Positions 1-5,574 of a stretch of 8,401 nucleotides of DNA are shown piece by piece. Position numbers and translations under genes: made by a program. Origin of the DNA: Caldifarciminota bacterium (lineage in GTDB: Bacteria > Hydrothermota > Tepidihabitantia > SM23-42); assembly GCA_030671005.1 (NCBI GenBank), contig DAOVAN010000069.1, positions 1 through 8,401 of the forward strand, given 5' to 3'. The first letter of the stretch is position 1, and each line of letters starts with the position of its first letter. Under the pieces are notes generated by a model. The model saw only the letters and a list, made by a program, of their open reading frames with translations, was not told the origin of the DNA and ran no database searches.

Positions 1-53
1 TCTGAGAAAGGTAACGTCTGGGGGTAACCGCTCAACGTCAGACGAGTTGTTAG

Positions 54-124
54 TGGGGCGTCGTCTAAAGGCAGGACACAGGCTTTTGGAGCCTGGCATG
101 GGGGTTCAATTCCTCCCGCCCCAG
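54..124 (+). tRNA. tRNA-Gln (anticodon TTG)
   Basis: A full cloverleaf can be folded by hand. The 7-bp acceptor stem is TGGGGCG (54-60) with CGCCCCA (117-123), and the discriminator is G124. The D stem is GTC (63-65) with GAC (75-77). The 5-bp anticodon stem is 79-83 with 91-95, around a seven-base loop with anticodon TTG at 86-88. The T arm is 100-104 with 112-116, with one G-T pair, and loop TTCAATT. Anticodon UUG reads CAA and, by wobble, CAG, so this is glutamine. The 3' CCA is not encoded (TGC follows), so a CCA-adding enzyme is needed. The tRNA lies directly upstream of prs, an arrangement known from other bacteria, and may share a transcript with that operon. Confidence 0.95.
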
Positions 125-150
125 TGCGAGACAGAGAGAAATGGAGACAA

Positions 151-175
151 GGGGCGCAGGGTGTTGGGAACAGGG
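151..175 (+). repeat. G-quadruplex motif made of degenerate heptamers in the prs leader
   Basis: Four G-tracts (151-154, 159-161, 166-168, 173-175) are separated by loops of exactly four bases each: CGCA, TGTT and AACA. This satisfies the usual G3+ N1-7 quadruplex rule. It can also be read as tandem 7-base units GGGCGCA, GGGTGTT, GGGAACA, GGGCGTA. It sits between tRNA-Gln and prs on the RNA-like strand, about 90 bases before the prs start, so an RNA quadruplex could form in the leader. The motif is seen directly; a role is inference. Confidence 0.55.
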
Positions 176-254
176 CGTAGTAATGTGAATTTGGCGTAAG
201 TCTTTGGAATTCCTCTTTCCAGCATCCTAACCCATAAACCTTTGACTGTTTTGT

Positions 255-261
255 AAGGAGG
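255..261 (+). promoter_or_regulatory. Strong ribosome binding site deciding the prs start
   Basis: AAGGAGG lies four bases before ATG 266 and only one base before an in-frame TTG at 263. The spacing favours ATG 266 over TTG as the start of prs. The result is an N-terminus beginning MKRDIKLF, which fits the PRPP synthase family. Confidence 0.8.
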
Positions 262-265
262 TTTG

Positions 266-1219
266 ATGAAAAGAGATATAAAGTTGTTTGCTGGAAGTGC
301 GAGCCATGATTTAGCGAAGAAGATATCTTCTGCCATTGGGGTACCGGTAAGTAAATCTACGATAACACGATTTGCGGACGGTGAGTTGAAGGTAAAGCTG
401 GAGGAGAACATTAGAGGGCGAGATGTCTTTATTATTCAATCAACCCACCCGCCTGCCGAGCACATTCTTGAGCTGTTGCTATTTCTTGACGCCGCAAAAC
501 GTGCCTCTGCAGACAGGGTCACCGCAGTCGTGCCCTACTTTGGCTATGCTCGGCAAGATCGAAAGGACGAACCAAGGGTGCCTATTTCGTCGAAACTGAT
601 TGCCGACCTGCTCGCGAGCAGTGGCGCTAGCAGAGTATTGACAATGGATCTTCATGCAGAGCAGATCCAGGGATTCTTTGATATCCCGGTCGATCACCTT
701 TACGCGGCGCCCGTGTTTATTGATTATTACAAGAAATTTGATATGAAAAACCTAATAGTTGTCGCTCCAGATACTGGGAGTGTGAAAAGAGCGAGGGCTT
801 TTGCCCGACGCGTGGATAAAGATGTACCAATCGCCATTGTTGACAAACGCAGAACTGGTCCTAACAAGTCAATGGTCGCGAATATTATTGGCGATGTGAA
901 GGGTAGAATTGCATTAATCTATGATGATATGCTAGACACCGGCGGTACTATGGTTGATGCGGCAGAATCAATCCAGGCCAAGGGAGCCAAAGCGGTATAT
1001 ACGTGTGTTATCCATCCGCTGCTTTCGGGCAACGCGCCTGAACGAATCATGAAATCATGCATTAAGGAACTGGTGGTTGCTGATACGATACCATTGACAC
1101 CTGAAAAGAAAATCAAAAAAGTGAAAATATTATCAGTAGCCAGTCTCCTAGGCAAGGCGATCATGAGAATTCATCGTTCTGAATCGATAAGTTCATTATT
1201 TAAGGAGGTACAGGTATGA
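266..1219 (+). CDS. prs: Ribose-phosphate pyrophosphokinase (PRPP synthase)
   Basis: This cytosolic enzyme transfers pyrophosphate from ATP to ribose-5-phosphate to give PRPP, the precursor for purines, pyrimidines, NAD, histidine and tryptophan. At 317 residues it is full family length (about 310-320). Visible signatures are YARQDRK (94-100, ATP-binding region), DLHAEQIQGFF (128-138, the metal/ATP loop), APDTGSVKRA (168-177), the DKRR catalytic flexible loop with K194 and R196, and the PRPP-binding DDMLDTGGT (220-228). These are class I features. The start at ATG 266 is chosen over TTG 263 from the Shine-Dalgarno spacing. The gene ends inside the ATGA that starts the next gene, and its last codons carry that gene's ribosome binding site, so the two should be co-translated. 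Identification is very secure. Confidence 0.97.
   Translation: MKRDIKLFAGSASHDLAKKISSAIGVPVSKSTITRFADGELKVKLEENIRGRDVFIIQSTHPPAEHILELLLFLDAAKRASADRVTAVVPYFGYARQDRKDEPRVPISSKLIADLLASSGASRVLTMDLHAEQIQGFFDIPVDHLYAAPVFIDYYKKFDMKNLIVVAPDTGSVKRARAFARRVDKDVPIAIVDKRRTGPNKSMVANIIGDVKGRIALIYDDMLDTGGTMVDAAESIQAKGAKAVYTCVIHPLLSGNAPERIMKSCIKELVVADTIPLTPEKKIKKVKILSVASLLGKAIMRIHRSESISSLFKEVQV
1202..1208 (+). promoter_or_regulatory. Ribosome binding site for rplY inside the prs 3' end
   Basis: AAGGAGG lies seven bases before ATG 1216 and is read as codons within the final residues of prs. With the ATGA stop/start overlap this gives rplY both its own strong site and the option of coupling to prs translation. 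Confidence 0.8.
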
Positions 1220-1920
1220 AAATAGACTTACCCGCCACGACTTTCGAGAGGGAGAAAAAAGGTGACATTAAACGATTGCGCCGGGAAGGGAAAATTCCCG
1301 CTGTACTGTATGGACACAAGGAAAAGACGAAACGAATATATGTTGACCACAAGGAATTCAAACAGGTGTTAGATACGTTAAAAAAAGAAACAGTCATCGT
1401 TAACCTTAAAATCGGCAGCAAGAGTTATGCATGTGTAATAAAGTCTCTACAGCAAAATCCGTTAAACGAAGAACTCATGCATATCGACTTTCAACATATT
1501 CACAAGAAGGAAAAGGTAAGGGCGACGGTGCCAATACATGCCATTGGTGAAGCGCCTGGCGTTGAAAAAGGAGGCATCTTAGATATTCATCTCCATGAAG
1601 TAGTAGTGAGGTGTTTGCCCGATGCGCTTCCATCCCATATCGATGTTGATGTTTCTGCCCTTGAGCTGGGCGAGACGATTCATCTGAGGGATCTCGAAGC
1701 AGCTGACATAGAGTATGAATTGTCCTTAGATAGCACCGTTGTTTCGATTCTTGTCCCACGCGCCTTAGAAGTTGAGGTGAAACCGCCTGCCGAAGAGGAA
1801 GCCGTCGTGGCCGAAGAAGAGGTGGCCGGGGAAGAGAAGAAGGAAGTGAAAGAAGGAGAGGAAAAGAAAGAGGCGAAGGAGGAGAAGGCAGCAAAAGAAA
1901 CACCAAAGACTGGAAAATGA
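1216..1920 (+). CDS. rplY: 50S ribosomal protein bL25, long TL5/CTC form
   Basis: bL25 binds 5S rRNA in the central protuberance of the large subunit. At 234 residues this is the two-domain TL5/CTC form rather than the short E. coli form of about 94 residues. The N-terminal 5S-binding beta-barrel covers roughly residues 1-95, with the family signature around 22-33 (RREGKIPAVLYG) and a second around 85-95 ending in HIDFQHI. The C-terminal beta domain covers about 101-182 (PIHAIGEAPGVEKGG, then LPSHIDVDVSALELGE). Residues about 189-234 are a low-complexity tail of Glu, Lys and Ala, encoded by nearly pure purine DNA. Such tails occur in some long homologues, but this one is pronounced. It overlaps prs and pth by ATGA on either side. 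The symbol ctc is an equivalent name. Confidence 0.95.
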   Translation: MKIDLPATTFEREKKGDIKRLRREGKIPAVLYGHKEKTKRIYVDHKEFKQVLDTLKKETVIVNLKIGSKSYACVIKSLQQNPLNEELMHIDFQHIHKKEKVRATVPIHAIGEAPGVEKGGILDIHLHEVVVRCLPDALPSHIDVDVSALELGETIHLRDLEAADIEYELSLDSTVVSILVPRALEVEVKPPAEEEAVVAEEEVAGEEKKEVKEGEEKKEAKEEKAAKETPKTGK

Positions 1921-2477
1921 TAATCTTTGGTCTTGGCAACCCAGGTCTCAAATATCGCTCAACAAGACACAACGCAGGATATATTTTCCTTGAACGGTTA
2001 GCAAGGTCCTACAGAAAGAGATTCTCGAGGAAAAAGCACTACAGAAGTGCTACCCTCAAGATAAAGGGCACCGAGGTGATTCTCATTAAACCGAACTGCT
2101 GGATGAATCAATGTGGCAGCACGATATACGACATTCTCCGTAAAGATAAACATAAATTCATGATAGTCGTGGACGACATTAATCTACCCTTAGGCAAGAT
2201 AAGGCTGAGAAGCAAGGGTAGTGATGGTGGCCATTTAGGTTTACGTTCAATAATTGATGCACTTCAGATGCATAATTTCCCGCGTTTACGCATTGGTATT
2301 GGACAGCCCCAAATGGATGCGGCGGATTATGTGCTCAGTCGATTCAACGCTGTCGAACGCAGGACCTTGACCAAGGTCATGAGTGAAGGTATCAAGGGTA
2401 TCCGGATATTGGCAAGCGAGGGTTTTGTGAAGGCACAGAATTACATCAATTCTATCAATATCGGAGATATTGATTAG
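1917..2477 (+). CDS. pth: Peptidyl-tRNA hydrolase
   Basis: Cleaves peptidyl-tRNA released from stalled ribosomes, recycling tRNA. The length of 186 residues is normal for bacterial Pth. Visible: GLGNPG (5-10, with N8), the catalytic histidine in TRHNAG (H18), the N of KPNCWMN (N64), D86 in VVDDINLPLG (matching the Asp that activates the histidine) and GSDGGHLGL (101-109). The last carries Leu107 where E. coli Pth has the substrate-contacting Asn114 (GGHNGL). LRIGIGQP (124-131) and YVLSRF (138-143) are also family-typical. The start codon overlaps the rplY stop (ATGA), and no good Shine-Dalgarno lies just upstream, so translation probably depends on coupling to rplY. Function is secure despite the Asn-to-Leu change, since the catalytic His and Asp are kept. 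Confidence 0.96.
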   Translation: MIIFGLGNPGLKYRSTRHNAGYIFLERLARSYRKRFSRKKHYRSATLKIKGTEVILIKPNCWMNQCGSTIYDILRKDKHKFMIVVDDINLPLGKIRLRSKGSDGGHLGLRSIIDALQMHNFPRLRIGIGQPQMDAADYVLSRFNAVERRTLTKVMSEGIKGIRILASEGFVKAQNYINSINIGDID

Positions 2478-2504
2478 ATGCAAATATTTTCTCCGAAAAT
2501 ATGA
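2461..2504 (+). promoter_or_regulatory. Intercistronic hairpin and 8-codon minicistron between pth and ychF
   Basis: TCGGAGA (2461-2467) pairs perfectly with TCTCCGA (2490-2496). An inner TATT (2468-2471) can pair with AATA (2483-2486) across a 3-base bulge. The pth stop and an ATG at 2478 lie in or beside the loop. That ATG opens an 8-codon frame (MQIFSPKI) whose TGA at 2502-2504 overlaps the ychF ATG at 2501 as ATGA. No clear ribosome binding site precedes ychF, so reinitiation through this mini-frame is a plausible way to translate it. This is inference; both elements could be chance. Confidence 0.35.
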
Positions 2505-3505
2505 AGATAGGTATCATCGGCCTCCCCAATGTTGGGAAATCAAGTCTATTCAACCTTTTAACGAATGCGGGTGCACAAGTGGCGAAGTTTCCCTTCACGA
2601 CGATCGACCGCAACGTCGGGATGGTTGCTATCCCGGATGAGAGAATCGAGAAAATAGTGGAAATCACGAAAGCCCCTAAGATGAAATATGCGAGTATCGA
2701 GTTTGTGGATATCGCCGGTTTAATCAAAGATGCGCACAAGGGAGAGGGTCTGGGCAACAAGTTTCTATCACACATACGCGACGTTGACCTTGTGATACAC
2801 CTTCTGCGTTGTTTTGCTGACGCTGATGTAGCACACACTTCGAGTCAGCTATTGCCGAATGACGATTATGCGATCGTACGGACCGAGCTTCTTCTCTCCG
2901 ACTTGGAAATTGTGGAACGCCGAATCGAAAAAATAAAAAAGGCAGTTGAGTTTCGTGAAGAACTGCAAGGTTTGCAAAGGGTTAGAGAAGAGCTGAGCAG
3001 GGGAAAGGTTCCCAGTCACACGTATGCGGATGTGCCCATGCTCTCGACCAAGCCAGAGATCATAGTCTTGAACCTCGATGACGAGGGGAAATTCAAAGAT
3101 GCGCTGGATGGATACAAGATTTCGGCAAAGCTTGAGGAGGAGATCACGGCTTTTAACGAAGATGAGAAAAGGGAGTTGAGAAAAGATGCGGGAGTTGACC
3201 CGGAGAGTCTCCCCGGACTAATTAAGCTATGTCTAAATAAGCTGACGATAATTGTCTTCTATACGATTAAGGGTGAAGAAACAAGGGCCTGGCCAGTGCA
3301 AGAAGGCACAAAAGTGGTTGATGGGGCCGGCAAGATTCATACTGATATGCAGAAAGGATTCATCAAAGCCGAGGTGCTGACATACAATGATTTTGTGAAA
3401 TCAGGAGGATTCACTGAAGCACAGAATCTTGGACTCACGAAAATCGAGGGGAAGGAATACGTATTGCAGGACGGTGATATCATTTTGATTAAATTCCGTG
3501 TTTAG
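2501..3505 (+). CDS. ychF: Obg-family ATPase/GTPase YchF (OLA1 homologue)
   Basis: YchF is a conserved ribosome-associated P-loop nucleotidase linked to translation and stress response; its family often prefers ATP to GTP. Seen here: Walker A GLPNVGKSS (7-15), switch region KFPFTTIDRNVG (29-40), DIAGLIKDAHKGEGLGN (70-86) with a hydrophobic residue at the usual catalytic Gln position, a helical arm at about 130-180, and a C-terminal TGS domain (about 250-334, with AWPVQEGT, IHTDMQKGFIKAEV and the terminal QDGDIILIKFRV). The nucleotide-base motif is N191-L-D-D194. Typical YchF has NxxE, so this is nearer the canonical NKxD at the acidic position. Length 334 is below the roughly 363 of E. coli, and the helical arm looks shortened. 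It follows pth by 23 bases and is probably co-transcribed with it. Confidence 0.95.
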   Translation: MKIGIIGLPNVGKSSLFNLLTNAGAQVAKFPFTTIDRNVGMVAIPDERIEKIVEITKAPKMKYASIEFVDIAGLIKDAHKGEGLGNKFLSHIRDVDLVIHLLRCFADADVAHTSSQLLPNDDYAIVRTELLLSDLEIVERRIEKIKKAVEFREELQGLQRVREELSRGKVPSHTYADVPMLSTKPEIIVLNLDDEGKFKDALDGYKISAKLEEEITAFNEDEKRELRKDAGVDPESLPGLIKLCLNKLTIIVFYTIKGEETRAWPVQEGTKVVDGAGKIHTDMQKGFIKAEVLTYNDFVKSGGFTEAQNLGLTKIEGKEYVLQDGDIILIKFRV

Positions 3506-3540
3506 TTGCTCACAACATTCTGCAACCTTCACCTTATTTC

Positions 3541-3568
3541 TTGACAATTCTTGAATTGTTGATATAAT
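3541..3568 (+). promoter_or_regulatory. Consensus sigma-70-type promoter
   Basis: TTGACA (3541-3546) and TATAAT (3563-3568) both match the housekeeping consensus perfectly, with a 16-base spacer. Transcription would start near 3575, about 30 bases before the ATG of the small membrane protein at 3607. A perfect double match by chance in a 100-base gap is unlikely. The placement, downstream of the ychF stop and just upstream of an orphan small gene, is what a real promoter would show. Confidence 0.85.
3544..3559. promoter_or_regulatory. Operator-like inverted repeat in the promoter
   Basis: ACAATTC (3544-3550) and GAATTGT (3553-3559) form a perfect 7+7 inverted repeat around a 2-base centre. 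It overlaps the last half of the -35 box and fills most of the spacer. A dimeric repressor binding here would block RNA polymerase, which fits an otherwise unrestrained consensus promoter. The regulator is unknown and none is encoded in the window. A/T-rich palindromes can arise by chance, so the operator role is inference. Confidence 0.5.
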
Positions 3569-3595
3569 ACATTAATACGCCAAGACAGAGATATA

Positions 3596-3602
3596 GAGGA
3601 GG
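3596..3602 (+). promoter_or_regulatory. Ribosome binding site of the small membrane protein
   Basis: GAGGAGG ends four bases before ATG 3607. It is one of the strongest sites in the window. With the consensus promoter upstream it supports this short gene as genuinely expressed. Confidence 0.8.
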
Positions 3603-3606
3603 ATTT

Positions 3607-3831
3607 ATGGCATTATGGGTGCTTATTGTATTCTTATTTGGCTTGGCAGGGTTTATTTTTTACCTTTTTAATATCTTCGGCTGGTTTGCACCATGGTGGG
3701 GAGTAATCGTAATGGTAATGGCCTTTGGGATGCTTACCCGAATATGGAAAAAGGAAAAGGAGGGAGAGAAAGAGAAACTCGTTGAGAGAATCCAAGAACT
3801 GGAGTCTCAACTGGAATCTCAGGGCAAATAA
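3607..3831 (+). CDS. Small two-span membrane protein with C-terminal coiled coil
   Basis: A 74-residue protein of unknown function. Residues about 3-24 and 29-46 are hydrophobic and should span the inner membrane as a hairpin with a short aromatic turn (GWFAPWW, 25-31). A basic/acidic stretch follows (RIWKKEKEGEKEK, 45-57), then a short amphipathic helix with L58, I62, L65 and L69 at heptad-like spacing, likely a cytoplasmic coiled coil. The FNIFGWFAPWWG pattern recalls the LiaI/LiaF-like (DUF5668) membrane segment. The membrane-plus-coiled-coil plan recalls PspB of the phage-shock system, though PspB has one span. Neither assignment is firm. It has its own consensus promoter with a palindrome and a strong ribosome binding site, and converges on the aldehyde dehydrogenase gene. 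An envelope-stress or membrane-scaffold role is a guess. Confidence 0.8.
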   Translation: MALWVLIVFLFGLAGFIFYLFNIFGWFAPWWGVIVMVMAFGMLTRIWKKEKEGEKEKLVERIQELESQLESQGK

Positions 3832-3868
3832 CACTTTTTCAATAAGACAGTGGCCGGAGAGTGAAGGT

Positions 3869-5278
3869 TCAGATTATTTGGTCGAAGACTATCAATTTCT
3901 CTTCGGTCATTTCTTTTATCGCGAAATCAGGGCCTTCTCGGCCGATGCCGCTACCCTTGGTTCCTCCATAAGGCATATTATCCACCCGGAATGTAGGTAT
4001 TTCATTGATGAGGACACCGCCAGCGTCTATTGCACGTGCACACTCGAGCGCCTTGGTGATGTCCCTGGTGAATAGACCGGCCTGTAGACCATACTTTGTG
4101 TTATTCACCTTTTGAATAGCTTCGTCAACTGTACGAAACTTATTGACGGCGACAATCGGCGCAAATGCTTCTTCTTGAATAACCAGAGATTCTTCGGAGA
4201 CGCCGGTAACAATCGTTGGGGTGAATATGTTGCCCTCTCTTTTACCGCCGGTGATTACTGTACCGTTATGTTGTACTGCATCTTCACAAAATTTCTGTGC
4301 CTTGTCGAGAGCATCATGGTCAATCATCGGGCCCATCTCGGTGTCATTTAAGAGTTGATCCCCAAACTTAATCTGCTTCACTTCGTCAGACAGAGCGGTC
4401 AGGAAATCATCGGCGATGTCTTCCTCTACATATACACGCTGGATGGATATGCAGACTTGTCCGGCAAGAGTATAGCCTCCTTTGCGCACCTTCTTGGCAA
4501 CAAGATCGATCGGTGCATCTTTGAATACGATCACCGCGGAATTAGACCCAAGCTCCATTGTCACACGCTTCATACCACAATTGGCAGTGATGATCTCGCC
4601 TACCTCAAGGGATCCGGTAAAGCTTATTTTCTTTACGTCGGGATGTTTGACCAGAGCCATGCCGATTGTGCTACCTGAGCCTATGAGGACCGAGATACCC
4701 TCAACTGGTAAGCCGGCCTCGATCAGGGTTTCGGCAAGCATGACCCCAGAGGCTGGCGTTTTAGTTGCCGGTTTGTGAATGACCGAATTCCCCGCCGCAA
4801 TGGCCGGACCGATTTTGTGACAAGAAAGATTAAGTGGAAAGTTGAAAGGAGTGACCGCGAGGACAATACCAATCGGCACACGTATGAAGAAACCCATCTT
4901 CTTAGATGGTCCGGCCAGATCAAAACGAACCGTCTCGCCAGTCAGCTTCATTGCCGCAAGGGCTGAAAGTTTCATGGTACTTGCTGCCCGATCGACTTCG
5001 CCGCGTGCCTCGTTGATCGTTTTCCCGGATTCGAGAGCGATTGTACGACTGAAGTCGTCTTTGCGCTTCTTTATGATATCGGAAGTCTTTTCAAGAATTT
5101 GCGCCCTGTCACCAGCCGGCATCCTTTTTAGAATTTTGAATCCTTTATGCGCAGTGGTAATCGCATCTTCAACGTCCTTGCCTTCGCTCATTCCCAAGGC
5201 TTGAACAACCTCATCATTGTAAGGATTTATTACTTCGACTTTCTTATCTTTTGTAACACGTTTGCCTTTTGTAAACAT
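3869..5278 (-). CDS. NAD(P)-dependent aldehyde dehydrogenase, lactaldehyde dehydrogenase/GapN-like group
   Basis: Oxidises an aldehyde to the acid with NAD(P)+. The length of 469 residues is family-typical. Visible: TPFNFPLNL (143-151, oxyanion N146), HKPA (168-171, cofactor-binding K169), FTGS (220-223), catalytic base E242 in MELGSNS, nucleophile C276 in GQVCIS, and E370 in EEAFAP. GQVCIS with EEAFAP resembles archaeal and bacterial lactaldehyde dehydrogenases and GapN-like relatives, not betaine- or retinal-type ALDHs. Streptococcal GapN has Arg before the cysteine (GQRC), as I recall; here it is Val, which argues against assuming glyceraldehyde-3-phosphate as substrate. It is the last gene of the minus-strand run, 20 bases after the DUF4321-like gene, with a weak AGGGA site before ATG. 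Shared transcription with the aldolase suggests a triose- or lactaldehyde-type substrate, as inference. Confidence 0.92.
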   Translation of the reverse strand: MFTKGKRVTKDKKVEVINPYNDEVVQALGMSEGKDVEDAITTAHKGFKILKRMPAGDRAQILEKTSDIIKKRKDDFSRTIALESGKTINEARGEVDRAASTMKLSALAAMKLTGETVRFDLAGPSKKMGFFIRVPIGIVLAVTPFNFPLNLSCHKIGPAIAAGNSVIHKPATKTPASGVMLAETLIEAGLPVEGISVLIGSGSTIGMALVKHPDVKKISFTGSLEVGEIITANCGMKRVTMELGSNSAVIVFKDAPIDLVAKKVRKGGYTLAGQVCISIQRVYVEEDIADDFLTALSDEVKQIKFGDQLLNDTEMGPMIDHDALDKAQKFCEDAVQHNGTVITGGKREGNIFTPTIVTGVSEESLVIQEEAFAPIVAVNKFRTVDEAIQKVNNTKYGLQAGLFTRDITKALECARAIDAGGVLINEIPTFRVDNMPYGGTKGSGIGREGPDFAIKEMTEEKLIVFDQII

Positions 5279-5298
5279 AATTCCCTGGATGATCCTTA

Positions 5299-5559
5299 CT
5301 ACAACTTGTGCAGCAGGTACATTGTGAGAAAGATGAATATTATTGTCAGGAGAGTGATGTTGATCACGAGACCAATTGTGAAACCGAAGAATCCTAGATT
5401 CACTTCGGTCGCCGTGAACCCTACCTTGAGTGCGCTGAAGAAAAGATTCTTGACCGGTCCTTTCGGAAAGAGCCCGCTCAGCAGATATGATAGGGCTGAG
5501 CCGATGATCCCGCCGGCGATTATTCCTATGACTATATGACTCAATCTACGTCTTGCCAT
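5299..5559 (-). CDS. Small membrane protein, DUF4321-like
   Basis: An 86-residue protein of unknown function. An N-terminal MARRRLSH is followed by a glycine-rich hydrophobic segment (about 9-30, IGIIAGGIIGSALSYLLSGL), a short soluble loop, and a second long hydrophobic region (about 53-84) beginning VNLGFFGFTIGL and ending YLLHKL. The glycine-rich start, the central nLGffgfTiGl-type motif and the terminal span match my memory of DUF4321, a small protein found in Firmicutes and some candidate phyla. This was recognised by eye, without a profile search. Translation starts at ATG 5559 after GGGAGG (5563-5568 on the complement), 15 bases after the amrS stop. It is probably in the inner membrane with two spans. 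Confidence 0.8.
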   Translation of the reverse strand: MARRRLSHIVIGIIAGGIIGSALSYLLSGLFPKGPVKNLFFSALKVGFTATEVNLGFFGFTIGLVINITLLTIIFIFLTMYLLHKL

Positions 5560-5574
5560 GATCCTCCCTTTTTT

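Noticed and set aside
1..27. A short open frame from the left edge ending at TAA 25-27, considered as the C-terminus of an upstream gene such as ispE.
   Set aside because: Only eight codons are visible and they show no diagnostic motif.
15..44. Stem CGTCTG/CAGACG with an 18-base loop just upstream of tRNA-Gln, considered as a second RNA gene or terminator.
   Set aside because: Only six base pairs, no T-tract and no recognisable RNA family. It may be the tail of an upstream feature but cannot be supported.
203..225. GGAATTCC palindrome and TGGAA/TTCCA pairing in the prs leader as an operator or promoter part.
   Set aside because: Short and common. No matching -35/-10 pair could be found around it.
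263..265. TTG codon as the start of prs.
   Set aside because: It lies only one base after the Shine-Dalgarno AAGGAGG. ATG 266 has better spacing and gives the family-typical N-terminus.
1475..1972. Long open frame opposite rplY and pth on the minus strand.
   Set aside because: Low-complexity Pro/Ser/Leu/Arg translation caused by the purine-rich rplY tail. It is a shadow with no family resemblance.
3505..3516. GTTG/CAAC hairpin after ychF as an intrinsic terminator.
   Set aside because: The stem is four base pairs with no following T-tract.
3832..3868. Bidirectional terminator between the convergent small membrane gene and the aldehyde dehydrogenase.
   Set aside because: The T-run at 3835-3839 is not preceded by a stable stem. 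Only a 4-bp CACT/AGTG pairing is possible.
3725..4075. Plus-strand open frame running from the small membrane gene into the aldehyde dehydrogenase.
   Set aside because: It overlaps two well-supported genes in other frames and shows no motif or ribosome binding site.
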